A DNA stretch of 64,000 nucleotides, taken from an uncultured Methanomassiliicoccales archaeon. Lineage in GTDB: Archaea > Thermoplasmatota > Thermoplasmata > Methanomassiliicoccales > Methanomethylophilaceae. The position numbers and the translations under genes were made by a program. Each line of letters begins with the position of its first letter. Position 1 is the first letter of the stretch. Where the stretch lies: NCBI GenBank assembly GCA_934702355.1, contig CAKUXX010000007.1, positions 62,001-126,000 on the forward strand. The letters are read 5' to 3'. The notes beneath the pieces are model-generated. The model ran no database searches, was not told the origin of the DNA, and was given only the letters and a program-made list of their open reading frames with translations. Below, one piece after another: positions 15,246 to 24,156 of this stretch.

Positions 15246-18239
15246 ATGGGTAACAGACCGAATTTCTGCCACCTTCTGGGGCTCAACCCCCAGAAGGAGA
15301 GCACATACTCGAACGAGACGATCCTCAAGAAGATCGACGACATCGGAGTGAAGTGGTCCAACGAGAGCAGGAACAAGCAGAACGACCCCCAGATGAGGTT
15401 CAAGTATCAGAAGCTCGAAGGCTACATCGACGAGATGAAGCGCGTCCTCACGGACCCCGTCCTCAAGAGGAAGGAGTTCGCAGATGCGAAAGAGGAGTTG
15501 AAATCCAAGGCGCAGAAGCTGAAGATGGACTGCGTCATCCTTCCCGACGGGACCCATCTTGTCTTCGGCAACGCGGTCGACGCTTTCGTGAAGACCCTCC
15601 ACTGGAACGGCGTCTCCTCGAAGGACGTCATGGACCTCGTCGGACTCAAGCAGGGCGCACCCAAGTCCCCTGTGAAGAGCAACATCACCAACACCTTCAA
15701 GGAGATCAACGGAGTGGACACCTACACACCCGTCGAGCTCCTGAACGTGCTCATCACGCATCCCAATCTGGAGATCAACCTCGACACCCTGACCGACGGA
15801 AGCAGCCCTTCGCAGATCAAGAAGGCATTCGAGGTCTGCGAGAAGAGGGTCAACAGCGTCCGTCCGGACATGCTCCCCGAGCAGGATTCCTACATCCAGG
15901 CGCTCAGGGCCATCAAGCTGTGCTTCGACGGCAACGACCTGGAGATCCTCACCAGATACGGGAAATGCCAAAGGGCGCTCGAACCCGTGATGGAGACGAT
16001 GACTCAGGAGTACTCCAGGCAGTTCACCAGGAAGTACATCGACGAGCTCCTCAACGCCCATCTGACCAAGGACGTGGACTACGAGATGGCCCTGTCCATC
16101 CTGGCGGGATTCTGCTACAAGAAGAAGTTCCCGGCCAACTTCTCAAGATCGGACAGCACGCTGATGAGATGCCCGCACTGCGCCGCGATGGTGGAGATCG
16201 GGCCCAACACGCTCTTCTGCCCGTCATGCGGGAAGAACTTCAAGATCCAATGTCCCTCCTGCAAGACGATGCAGGATTCCAAGAACACGATCTGCATCAA
16301 GTGCGGATTCGACTTCCAGGAAGGGGAGAACAAGGCCAAGCGCCTGGCGCTCGAGTTCCGCACCAACATGAGCAAGGGGAAGGTCATCGCAGCCAACAGG
16401 AACCTGATGATGCTGAGGGAGATCTATCCCACCTACAACGGGATCTCCATAATGGACAACGACCTCAAGATCGCCAAGGAGGATCTGGCTTCCAGGCGCA
16501 AGCTCATAATGGAGGCCTCCGACAAGAAGAGGTTCTACGAGGTCAAGACCATGACCGAGGCGCTCATGGGCAAGTACCCCGACGCCGTGAACAGCGATTC
16601 CGAACTCTCCCAGAAGTATACGGAAAGTGTATCCAAATTCAACCTGGCGGAGCAGTACTGCATCAAAGCGAAGGCGGAGGCCAGCAGGCCCGCCCGCATG
16701 AAGTACTACGTCCAGGCGATGGATGCCTGTCACGACCATCCCGTCGCAAAGGCGAAGCTCAAGGAGGATCCCCCGACCGGGCCCAGCGACCCGTATGTCA
16801 CGATCGACAAGAACTGCACGTTCATCAGGTTCTCGGAGTACGAGGACACCGCGGGAACGACATACTGCATCTTCAGACAGAGGGGATCGCTTCCGGTCAT
16901 CACGGACGACTCCAAGCCTCTGGCGGAGATCCCCACCACGACCAGGGTCTTCACGGACAAGAACATGGAATCCGGCGTGGAGTACTATTACGCGGTGCAC
17001 ACCAAGCGCTACGGCATCCTCTCCAGGGAGAACATCCACTTCGGACCAATCTTCATATGCGCCCCTGTCGACGAGGTCACCATCGACGAGGCCGCCGGCG
17101 GACTGCGCATAATGTACGAGAAGCCCCGCGGGGCATACCGTGTCCGCGCATGGAGGGAGGAGAACTCCAAGAACGCCCACCCCATAGAGATCGGACTCAA
17201 CAACATGGACGTGTACGACGACTACGTGCCCGGAGGAAAGGAGTACAAGTACACCTTCATCGCCGAGTACAAGGTCGGAAACCACATCTCGAGGTCGGAC
17301 CCGACGGTGATCTACAAGGAGACCCTCGTGGCACCGAATCCGGTCAACAACATGATGATCAAGAGGGACGACGAGGACGGTTCGTTCCTGGCCAAATGGA
17401 ACGCCGGCCAGGAGCCCATCCTCTACTCAACACCCAAGAAGATCCCCGTCGAGGGCATATCCTACAAGATGGAGGACATCGAGGCCTGGATGACCCCCGT
17501 GAAGGTCATCGAGAAATACGCCGACGGAGTGAGGTTCCGCCTTCCCGACGGCGATATAGAGTACATCTACCCGATCACCCCGATGGGCAAGCGCGCCATC
17601 AAGGGCAGGGAGATCCTCGTATCCAACGCCAGGCCGTTCCGCGACCTGGAATACGTACTGAGCGGAACAGACTGCATCATAACCATGGTCTGGCCCGAAG
17701 GGGCCGCCCTGGCCAAGATCGTTGTCTCCAACGACACGTACAAGAGCATCGACGATGCAAGCGCCGAGGTCCACACCATCAGGCGCGAGAAGTACATGGA
17801 GGACCGCCAGATCAGGATCAGCATGGGGCAGTCCCCGAAGAGGTGCTTCAACCTCTACGCGATATACAACGTGGACAACGTCGAGCTCAACGCCAGGGGA
17901 GTCGCGTTCGAGGTGTATTCCCAGAACGCCAAGAAGGTCAGGTACACCGTCAAAGAGGAGAGGAACGGCATGCGTCTCGACTTCCAGACCGACAGCGATG
18001 TGACGGAGATACCTCCGATCGTCGCCATCCAGGTCGTGTCTGGGATCCCTCTGAAGAAGAACGACGGAGAGACCATCTGGAGGTCCCACGGCCCGGTCCA
18101 GCTGGTACAGGGCAAGGGATCGCTCAACGTCCAGTGCAAGAACCTGAGCGACATCTCCAAGATGAGGCTGTTCTTCGTCAACGACAGCGACTACAACATG
18201 TTCAGATTCATTCACCCGCTCTACGGAAGGAGGGATTGA
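15246..18239 (+). CDS. Large double-zinc-ribbon protein of the Hsp70/GTPase operon
   Basis: A 997-aa protein, not assigned to a named family. Residues ~7-80 resemble a divergent J-domain (FCHLLGLNP ... RVLTDPVLKRKEF) but lack the HPD triad. About 80-300 are helical. Two zinc ribbons follow: Cys309/312/325/328 and Cys336/339/350/353. About 360-500 are helical and repeat-like. The C-terminal half (about 510-997) is beta-rich and reads like several fibronectin-III-like modules (YYYAVHTKRYGI, EYKYTFIAEYKVG). No membrane segment seen. It starts 13 nt after the Hsp70-vWA gene and is probably the adaptor or scaffold of the system. The J-like assignment is tentative. Confidence 0.8.
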   Translation: MGNRPNFCHLLGLNPQKESTYSNETILKKIDDIGVKWSNESRNKQNDPQMRFKYQKLEGYIDEMKRVLTDPVLKRKEFADAKEELKSKAQKLKMDCVILPDGTHLVFGNAVDAFVKTLHWNGVSSKDVMDLVGLKQGAPKSPVKSNITNTFKEINGVDTYTPVELLNVLITHPNLEINLDTLTDGSSPSQIKKAFEVCEKRVNSVRPDMLPEQDSYIQALRAIKLCFDGNDLEILTRYGKCQRALEPVMETMTQEYSRQFTRKYIDELLNAHLTKDVDYEMALSILAGFCYKKKFPANFSRSDSTLMRCPHCAAMVEIGPNTLFCPSCGKNFKIQCPSCKTMQDSKNTICIKCGFDFQEGENKAKRLALEFRTNMSKGKVIAANRNLMMLREIYPTYNGISIMDNDLKIAKEDLASRRKLIMEASDKKRFYEVKTMTEALMGKYPDAVNSDSELSQKYTESVSKFNLAEQYCIKAKAEASRPARMKYYVQAMDACHDHPVAKAKLKEDPPTGPSDPYVTIDKNCTFIRFSEYEDTAGTTYCIFRQRGSLPVITDDSKPLAEIPTTTRVFTDKNMESGVEYYYAVHTKRYGILSRENIHFGPIFICAPVDEVTIDEAAGGLRIMYEKPRGAYRVRAWREENSKNAHPIEIGLNNMDVYDDYVPGGKEYKYTFIAEYKVGNHISRSDPTVIYKETLVAPNPVNNMMIKRDDEDGSFLAKWNAGQEPILYSTPKKIPVEGISYKMEDIEAWMTPVKVIEKYADGVRFRLPDGDIEYIYPITPMGKRAIKGREILVSNARPFRDLEYVLSGTDCIITMVWPEGAALAKIVVSNDTYKSIDDASAEVHTIRREKYMEDRQIRISMGQSPKRCFNLYAIYNVDNVELNARGVAFEVYSQNAKKVRYTVKEERNGMRLDFQTDSDVTEIPPIVAIQVVSGIPLKKNDGETIWRSHGPVQLVQGKGSLNVQCKNLSDISKMRLFFVNDSDYNMFRFIHPLYGRRD

Positions 18240-18240
18240 A

Positions 18241-19515
18241 ACGGCAAGGAAACAGAAGGAATCCGCCTCCAAAGGGGGCGAGTACATCTGCCCGTACTGC
18301 TTCTCCGCCGTGGACCTGTCCAAGGTCCACTACGTGTGCACCAGCCCGTCCTGCGCGAAGAACTTCGCAGCGATGGCCGTGAGCACCCGCAACGCCAATC
18401 AGATGAAGTACGTGACCAAGGACGGCCAGAACGAGCTCGACGTCGAGAAGAGCATGTTCTACGGAAAGACCCTGAACGGCGACGATGCGATCGTCGCCAA
18501 GCAGCACATCATCCGCGGCGGCAACCCCGAGTGCGACGTGTGCAGGCGTCCGGTCTATTCCAGGGTATGTCCTGTATGTCACAACCCCATACCGACCGGT
18601 GCGGAGGAGGACGGGAACAAGATCTTCGTCATCCTCGGACCGAAAGGGGTCGGGAAGAGTCACTACATCGCAGTCCTGATCGACCAGCTGAAGAACTCCG
18701 TGTCCGCGGAGCTGAACGGTGTCCTGAGCCCGGCGACGGACAGCACCACGCTGAAGTACCGCGACATCTACTATCACAGACTGTTCGAGGAGAAGCGCAA
18801 GCTCCCCATGACGCAGTCATACGAATCGCCGGATGCCAACAGGGAGCCCCTGATCTACTATCTCAGGATATTCGACAACAACAAGCCGAAGTCCGTGTAC
18901 ACGTTCGCGTTCTTCGACACCGCGGGCGAGGACCTGACATCCCTTGAGAAGATCATGACCCTCAGCCTCAACACCTTCATCTCGAAGGCTGCTGGATTGG
19001 TCTATCTCGTGGATCCGCTGCAGAACAAGTACATCAACTCACGCATCAACATAGACGGCAAGCCCAAGGTCGGACCCGACGAGTCGGATATGCTGAACAA
19101 CGTTTGCAGAGCGATCCGCGAGAGCTCCGGGAGCAGGATCCGTCCCAAGGACAAGATCGACATCCCCATCGCCGTGTGCCTGACCAAGAGCGACGTGCTT
19201 CTGAAGAAGCCCGAGGATGCAGAGGAGGACAAGGTCCTGTTCGGACCCGCCTCGTCGCTGAGGATCCCCAGGGAGCACGGGATGTACGACAAGGAGAACT
19301 TCGACCAGATCGACGCAGAGCTGGAGGAGTACATCCGCAGATGCATAGGGGACAACTTCATCCAGATCGTGAACGGATTCTCGAAGCACAGGTTCTTCGC
19401 GTTCTCCGCTCTCGGATGCAACCCCACCCAGAGCAGCCTTCCCAGAGCGGTCTCCCCTTCGAGGGTCGAGGACCCCTTCATATGGCTTCTCAACACCGAG
19501 GAGGAAGACAGATGA
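18241..19515 (+). CDS. Zinc-ribbon P-loop GTPase of the Hsp70 operon (probable ACG start)
   Basis: 424 aa if read from ACG 18241. An N-terminal zinc ribbon (Cys17, Cys20, Cys33, Cys38) and a second Cys cluster (CDVCRRP, CPVC) precede a TRAFAC-like GTPase domain: G1 GPKGVGKS (133-140), G3 DTAGED (226-231), G4 TKSD (315-318). No ATG, GTG or TTG exists in frame between the upstream stops (18145, 18163) and GTG 18310, and a start at 18310 would delete half the zinc ribbon. GGAGG at 18229-18233 is exactly 7 nt before ACG 18241. Overlaps grpE by 4 nt. Probably a nucleotide switch controlling the Hsp70 pair. Confidence 0.82.
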   Translation, partial: TARKQKESASKGGEYICPYCFSAVDLSKVHYVCTSPSCAKNFAAMAVSTRNANQMKYVTKDGQNELDVEKSMFYGKTLNGDDAIVAKQHIIRGGNPECDVCRRPVYSRVCPVCHNPIPTGAEEDGNKIFVILGPKGVGKSHYIAVLIDQLKNSVSAELNGVLSPATDSTTLKYRDIYYHRLFEEKRKLPMTQSYESPDANREPLIYYLRIFDNNKPKSVYTFAFFDTAGEDLTSLEKIMTLSLNTFISKAAGLVYLVDPLQNKYINSRINIDGKPKVGPDESDMLNNVCRAIRESSGSRIRPKDKIDIPIAVCLTKSDVLLKKPEDAEEDKVLFGPASSLRIPREHGMYDKENFDQIDAELEEYIRRCIGDNFIQIVNGFSKHRFFAFSALGCNPTQSSLPRAVSPSRVEDPFIWLLNTEEEDR

Positions 19516-20330
19516 CCGAGGAGAACAAGCTGAAGAACTTCCTGATGAACGGCTTCCAGGCACTGGAGCGCCGCGACGAGGAGCCCGAGACCGAGACGGA
19601 AGAGTTCGTCGAGGAAGAGGAAATCGAAGAGGACGAGATGCCCATCGAGGAACAGCCCTCGGCATCGGACTGCGACACCAAGGCCGCGATCAAGGCACTC
19701 GAGACGGAGCTGCTCAGGATCAGGTACATGCTCGAGGACATGAAAGCCGCGGAATCCGAGGAGCAAGAGGCTCCGAAGATGCCCGACATGTCCGCATATT
19801 TGACAACAAAGGAACAGTTTAAATCCGTGACAGCCGCAATCGAGAAACGCAACGGCGAGACCGCGGACAAGGTCCTTGTGAGGGCCATGGAGGCAATCTC
19901 CGTGATGAGGGAGGACTTCTTCAGGCTCTGCAAGGGCATGAGGGACAGGCTGGACGTCATGAGCCCGGAGACGGTGCTCTCAAGTTTCGAGGCGTACACC
20001 GTCGACATGGAGAACATCCTATCGGATGCGGGCGTCCACATCGGGCCTTTCCCCTATGACAAACTGAACACGCTTCATCAGCGCATCGTCGGCGTCGTGC
20101 CGACGGGCGATTCTGAGAAGGACGGGATGATAGCCGCAAGGCTCACGGACGGATACAAGATGGGCGACAAGGTCCTGCTCAAGGAGAAGGTCGACGTCTA
20201 CAAATTCGATCCGAAGCTCGTGCCCGTCGAAACCGCTTCCAAAACAGATTCCGAAACCACTTCAGACATTGCCGGCGACACAGCGGCGGCGGAAAACAGG
20301 ACTACTGAAATCCAGGAGGAAGAAGAATGA
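19512..20330 (+). CDS. GrpE-like nucleotide-exchange factor
   Basis: A 272-aa protein with a very acidic N-terminus (about residues 20-55), a helical middle (about 55-160) and a C-terminal domain resembling the GrpE beta wing: FPYDKLNTLHQRIVGVVPTG, then the LTDGYKMGDKVLLKEKVDVYK strands. GrpE releases ADP from Hsp70, so this protein probably serves the two Hsp70s of the operon. Its Met start overlaps the GTPase stop (ATGA), and its stop overlaps the next Hsp70 start the same way. Sequence similarity to standard GrpE is low outside the C-terminal part. An acidic tail follows the wing. Confidence 0.78.
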   Translation: MTEENKLKNFLMNGFQALERRDEEPETETEEFVEEEEIEEDEMPIEEQPSASDCDTKAAIKALETELLRIRYMLEDMKAAESEEQEAPKMPDMSAYLTTKEQFKSVTAAIEKRNGETADKVLVRAMEAISVMREDFFRLCKGMRDRLDVMSPETVLSSFEAYTVDMENILSDAGVHIGPFPYDKLNTLHQRIVGVVPTGDSEKDGMIAARLTDGYKMGDKVLLKEKVDVYKFDPKLVPVETASKTDSETTSDIAGDTAAAENRTTEIQEEEE

Positions 20331-21904
20331 CAGATTATTGCATCGGTATCGACCTCGGTACGACTTACTCGTGCCTTGCCTATATCGACGAGGATGGGGA
20401 CCCGGTCGTTGAGAAGAACTTCGAACAGGAAGACACAACGCCATCGGTCATCCTCTTCAACGAGAGCGGAGACATCATCGTGGGATCCCCCGCAAAGGAG
20501 ATGGCCACACTGTATCCTGCCGAGAGGGTCATCACCTCTATCAAAAGGCAGATGGGAACCGACTACACCGTCGACATCGACGGCGAGAGCTACAACCCCA
20601 TCATGCTTTCCGCGGTCATCCTCAGGAAGATGATCAACGACTTCAACGAGAACCACGGATGCGATGTCAAGAAAGCTGTCATCACATGCCCCGCTTACTT
20701 CGGACAGAACGAGAGGGACGCCACCAAGACCGCCGGAACCATCGCCGGTCTCGAGGACGTCACCGTCATCAACGAGCCCACCGCCGCAGCCATCTCCTTC
20801 GGATTCGGAGTGGGAGGCGGAGACAAAAAGAGGGTCATGGTCTACGACCTCGGAGGAGGAACATTCGATGTTACCGTCCTCGAGATCGACGGATCCTCCT
20901 TCACCGCAGTCGCCACAGACGGAGAGAGGCTCCTGGGAGGAAAGGACTGGGATGCCGTAATCTCCAAGATCATCAAGGAGAAGGTCAGCGAGGAGACCGG
21001 CATCGACGTCGAGTCCCTGGACGACAACGAGGAAGTCAGGCAGACCCTGATCAACGACTCCGAGACCATCAAGAAGAGGCTGTCCACCGCCGAGACCACG
21101 AAAGGAACGCTCTCCGTCGACGGACAGAAGGCGGTCTTCACAGTCACAAGGGCCGAGTTCGAGGCCGCTTCCGCCAGTCTGATGCAGACCACCATCGACC
21201 TGATGGACAAGGTCCTCGCATCCAAAGACTTCACCATGGCCGACATCGACGAGGTCATCCTCGTCGGAGGATCCTCCAGGATGCCCCAGGTCAAGAACGC
21301 CATCTGCGAGAAGTACCCCGACGCCAACGTCAAGGTCTACGACCCCGACCAATCCGTCGCAAAGGGTGCTGCGATCTTCGCGAAGTCCAACGCATTCGAC
21401 CCCGAGGCCATGCCCGTCGACCCCTCCACAGGCGCTCCCGCCGAGCTCCCCGAGGGAACGCTCCAGGTCCACAACGTCCTGAGCAAGACATTCGGAATCA
21501 AGGCCATGTACGAGGACGGAACCGAGATGATCTCCAACATCATCTTCAGGAACGAGGTCCTGCCCATCGAGTCCGTCAAGACATACTACCCCGTCGACGA
21601 CGGCCAGTCCACCATCAAGGTCGAGATCTACGAGGATGCGGCATCCAACGACGAGGAAGGAAAGAAGACAGCCGTCATCGACGGAGCACCTGTCGGAGAG
21701 TTCATGATGGAGCTTCCGATGGATGTCACCAAGAACACCCCCATCGTCGTCAAGTTCACGGCAACCGACGAGGGTATCCTCATCGCGACCGTCGACTGCA
21801 TGGACCAGCACACGGACTACCAGATCGAGAACGACCTGAAGATGTCCGCCGACGCCATCCAGAGGTCCCAGGGACTTATGGAGAAGGTCAACAACGCGAA
21901 CTGA
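20327..21904 (+). CDS. Lidless Hsp70-family chaperone
   Basis: A 525-aa Hsp70 with all ATPase signatures: GIDLGTTYSC, NEPTAAAISFGFG, YDLGGGTFDVT and LVGGSSRMPQV. The C-terminal ~150 residues form a beta substrate-binding domain with only a short final helix, so the normal lid (to about 600-640 aa) is missing. Last gene of the operon, overlapping grpE by 4 nt, and followed by a strong hairpin terminator. Housekeeping DnaK would sit with DnaJ; here the partners are an Hsp70-vWA, a GTPase and a zinc-ribbon protein, so a dedicated role is likely. Confidence 0.93.
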   Translation: MTDYCIGIDLGTTYSCLAYIDEDGDPVVEKNFEQEDTTPSVILFNESGDIIVGSPAKEMATLYPAERVITSIKRQMGTDYTVDIDGESYNPIMLSAVILRKMINDFNENHGCDVKKAVITCPAYFGQNERDATKTAGTIAGLEDVTVINEPTAAAISFGFGVGGGDKKRVMVYDLGGGTFDVTVLEIDGSSFTAVATDGERLLGGKDWDAVISKIIKEKVSEETGIDVESLDDNEEVRQTLINDSETIKKRLSTAETTKGTLSVDGQKAVFTVTRAEFEAASASLMQTTIDLMDKVLASKDFTMADIDEVILVGGSSRMPQVKNAICEKYPDANVKVYDPDQSVAKGAAIFAKSNAFDPEAMPVDPSTGAPAELPEGTLQVHNVLSKTFGIKAMYEDGTEMISNIIFRNEVLPIESVKTYYPVDDGQSTIKVEIYEDAASNDEEGKKTAVIDGAPVGEFMMELPMDVTKNTPIVVKFTATDEGILIATVDCMDQHTDYQIENDLKMSADAIQRSQGLMEKVNNAN

Positions 21905-21913
21905 TCAAACTTC

Positions 21914-21935
21914 GGGGCTTCGGCCCCATCTTTTT
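21914..21935 (+). terminator. Terminator of the Hsp70/GTPase operon
   Basis: Perfect hairpin GGGGC-TTCG-GCCCC (21914-21927) with a stable TTCG tetraloop, followed by atcttttt (T-run 21931-21935). It lies 10 nt after the last Hsp70 stop. Confidence 0.9.
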
Positions 21936-21996
21936 CTCATCATCCTTTTACAGGCCGTCCCTGCCACCATAATATACTGTATCATCATCACCGACC

Positions 21997-23154
21997 ATGG
22001 ATTCCGTTACGGTACGCGACATCAGATCGTTCCGTCGCTGTCCGTTCGCATTCAGACAGTCGAAGATCTCCAAGAGATGGACGATCACATCCGACGAATG
22101 CATGGACCTCTCTGTGGGCGATGCAATCCTGTTCCGCGAGAGCAAACGCATCATGGGGCTGGAATGCAGCATCGATTCCATCCTTTCCGCCTATTGGGAT
22201 TCATGGGACCGTCACTTCCCGGACATTTACAAACCGCAGCCCAACAACATGGATCTGATACGCTACGGTGAGAAGTGCGTCCGCAACCACGAGATGCTCA
22301 TGGAATCATCCAGGGACAGGATGCTCTCTTCCGGCTGTACGGGCTCCGTCGACCTTCCTTCCGGGAAAAGCATCATCGTCTCGGCCGATGACGTCAGGAT
22401 GCGCGGAAGGACGGCCGTGGTCACCAGATACGTCACCGATCCCATCGTCAGATCCAGAGACGACCTCTCGTCCAACCTCGAGATGAGGCTCATGGCATTC
22501 TGGGCCGTAATGAACATCGCAGACTGCTCCGCCATCGTCATGAGATGGGAGTTCCTCGGCCCCGGGATCGCCGTGGAGGCACATGCGACCAGATCCATGA
22601 TGAACGATGCGGTTCAGGAAGCGTCTGCCATATTGTCGGAGATGACAGCCGATTCGGAGATACTGCCTAACGAATCGAGCTATTGCAGTATGTGTCCCTA
22701 TCTCGATCTGTGCCCCAGACACGCGCACGAACTCTCGCTCAGCAGAGATCCCGGTGCAATGGATACCGACCTCGGCGTGAAACTCGTCGATGAGATCGAT
22801 GAGATCCAGGAGAAGATAGACGCCCTCACCAAACGTCGCGAATCCCTGGAGCTGAAGAAAGGAGTCTTGGAATCGGAACTCGTCTCTTTCGCCGACTCGA
22901 ACGGATACATGTCGGTCACCGGCCATTCATCCAAGGCCCTGATACGCCACGAGAGGAGGGTGGATCTCCCTCAGGACAAGACAGCCCTCATCAACAGACT
23001 GAAGGAGACAGGACAGTACGATTCCATCAGCATGGTGAACTACCCTCGGCTGAGATCGGAGATATCCAAGGGGACTGCAGACCCCGTCATATCGGGAATG
23101 GCGAAGATAGTCGATGTCGACAAGGTCTACATGAGGAAGAGGATCGACCGCTGA
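21997..23154 (+). CDS. Cas4/RecB-like Fe-S protein with degenerate nuclease site
   Basis: A 385-aa protein. Cys15 (RRCPFAF) and Cys230/Cys233/Cys239 (CSMCPYLDLC) reproduce the spacing of the active nuclease at 11685, so an Fe-S cluster is likely. The catalytic residues are lost: the motif-I His position is Leu (GDAILF), Asp131 remains (SADDV), but Asp-x-Lys is replaced by Arg144-Tyr-Val146. A coiled coil (about 262-295) and a basic C-terminal domain follow. A TATA box (ataatata, about 21970) predicts a leaderless ATG. Probably binds nucleic acid without cutting it; the function is unknown. Convergent with the EamA gene. Confidence 0.75.
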   Translation: MDSVTVRDIRSFRRCPFAFRQSKISKRWTITSDECMDLSVGDAILFRESKRIMGLECSIDSILSAYWDSWDRHFPDIYKPQPNNMDLIRYGEKCVRNHEMLMESSRDRMLSSGCTGSVDLPSGKSIIVSADDVRMRGRTAVVTRYVTDPIVRSRDDLSSNLEMRLMAFWAVMNIADCSAIVMRWEFLGPGIAVEAHATRSMMNDAVQEASAILSEMTADSEILPNESSYCSMCPYLDLCPRHAHELSLSRDPGAMDTDLGVKLVDEIDEIQEKIDALTKRRESLELKKGVLESELVSFADSNGYMSVTGHSSKALIRHERRVDLPQDKTALINRLKETGQYDSISMVNYPRLRSEISKGTADPVISGMAKIVDVDKVYMRKRIDR

Positions 23155-23157
23155 GGA

Positions 23158-24057
23158 TCATCTCGTGTGACTGCGGTGAGCATGATGGTTCGGAGCGCAC
23201 ATCACCGTGATCGAGACCAGGACGAGCACCATGCCCGCGATCATCAGCATCGACGGGGTCTCCGCATAGTACAGGAATCCGAAGATGGCCGCGGAAAGGG
23301 GCTCTCCGCAGGATGCGATGATGGAGACCGCACCGGCTTCCGTATGGGCTATCGCGATGTTGTACAGCAGGAAAGGCAGCACGGACACGAACAGAGCTTG
23401 TAAAGCGATGAACGGCCAGGACCATATGCCCTTGGAGCCAAATGACACGACGGCATTGAAATCCGTCAGCGGGATGAGGCACACGCTCGATACGAGCATG
23501 CAGTAGAACAGTGCCGTGTAGACAGAGTAACCCTTTCCGGAGATCCTCTTCGTCAGTATACCGTACAAGGCGTACATGAATGCCGAGATGAGTCCTGCCA
23601 TCACACCGTTCATCGACAGGTCGTGACCTTCCTCAAGGAACCCGCTGACCATCAGGCATCCGAATATCGCCAGGAACATGCTGGCGACCTTCCTGACCGT
23701 TATGGATTCTTTGAAGACCACGCGGGCCATCAGAAGCATGAATATAGGGGCCATTGCAAGAAGGACCGCGGCCAGCGAGAGCGAGACGTTGTCCGCTGCG
23801 ACGGTATAGAACACATTTACGCAGATCATCGTCAGACCTGTGAACACAACCAACGGTACGTCCTTGCGTTTGACCTTAAGCAGGTTCTTGTCCACTGCGA
23901 GGATCAACGCGAGCATCATCAGCGATCCGAAGGATACGCGGGTGAAGACGATCGTCGTACTGTCCAATCCCGCACCGGAAAGCGTGCGGACGAATATGCC
24001 TGCGGCACCCCAGAGAATCCCCGAAATCAGAGGTAGAACGAGTATCGCAGACTTCAT
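23158..24057 (-). CDS. EamA/DMT-family permease
   Basis: A 299-aa inner-membrane transporter with ten hydrophobic helices arranged as two EamA halves (LISGILWGAAGIFVRTLSG at the start of the first, GVMAGLISAFMYALYGILTK at the start of the second). DMT permeases export or exchange small metabolites. The substrate cannot be read from sequence. The C-terminus is His-rich and basic. A TATA-like tatcatata at about 24080-24090 lies upstream on this strand. It ends 3 nt from the convergent Cas4-like gene. Confidence 0.92.
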   Translation of the reverse strand: MKSAILVLPLISGILWGAAGIFVRTLSGAGLDSTTIVFTRVSFGSLMMLALILAVDKNLLKVKRKDVPLVVFTGLTMICVNVFYTVAADNVSLSLAAVLLAMAPIFMLLMARVVFKESITVRKVASMFLAIFGCLMVSGFLEEGHDLSMNGVMAGLISAFMYALYGILTKRISGKGYSVYTALFYCMLVSSVCLIPLTDFNAVVSFGSKGIWSWPFIALQALFVSVLPFLLYNIAIAHTEAGAVSIIASCGEPLSAAIFGFLYYAETPSMLMIAGMVLVLVSITVMCAPNHHAHRSHTR

Positions 24058-24156
24058 CCAGCAACCCAGCTCCTCGACCTATATGATACATTCGATACAA
24101 CAACGGGGCGACCGGACGGTGAACATGAAATACCATCATCGGAATCGTTCCCGACG

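Noticed and set aside
13151..15403. 750-codon minus-strand frame over the Hsp70-vWA gene
   Set aside because: Antisense to an Hsp70 with every signature motif; the translation is Asp/Val/Leu-rich shadow sequence.
15353..18382. 1009-codon plus-strand frame inside the zinc-ribbon gene
   Set aside because: Arg/Gln/Gly-rich alternate frame with no family; the overlapping frame 15246-18239 has zinc ribbons and operon-compatible spacing.
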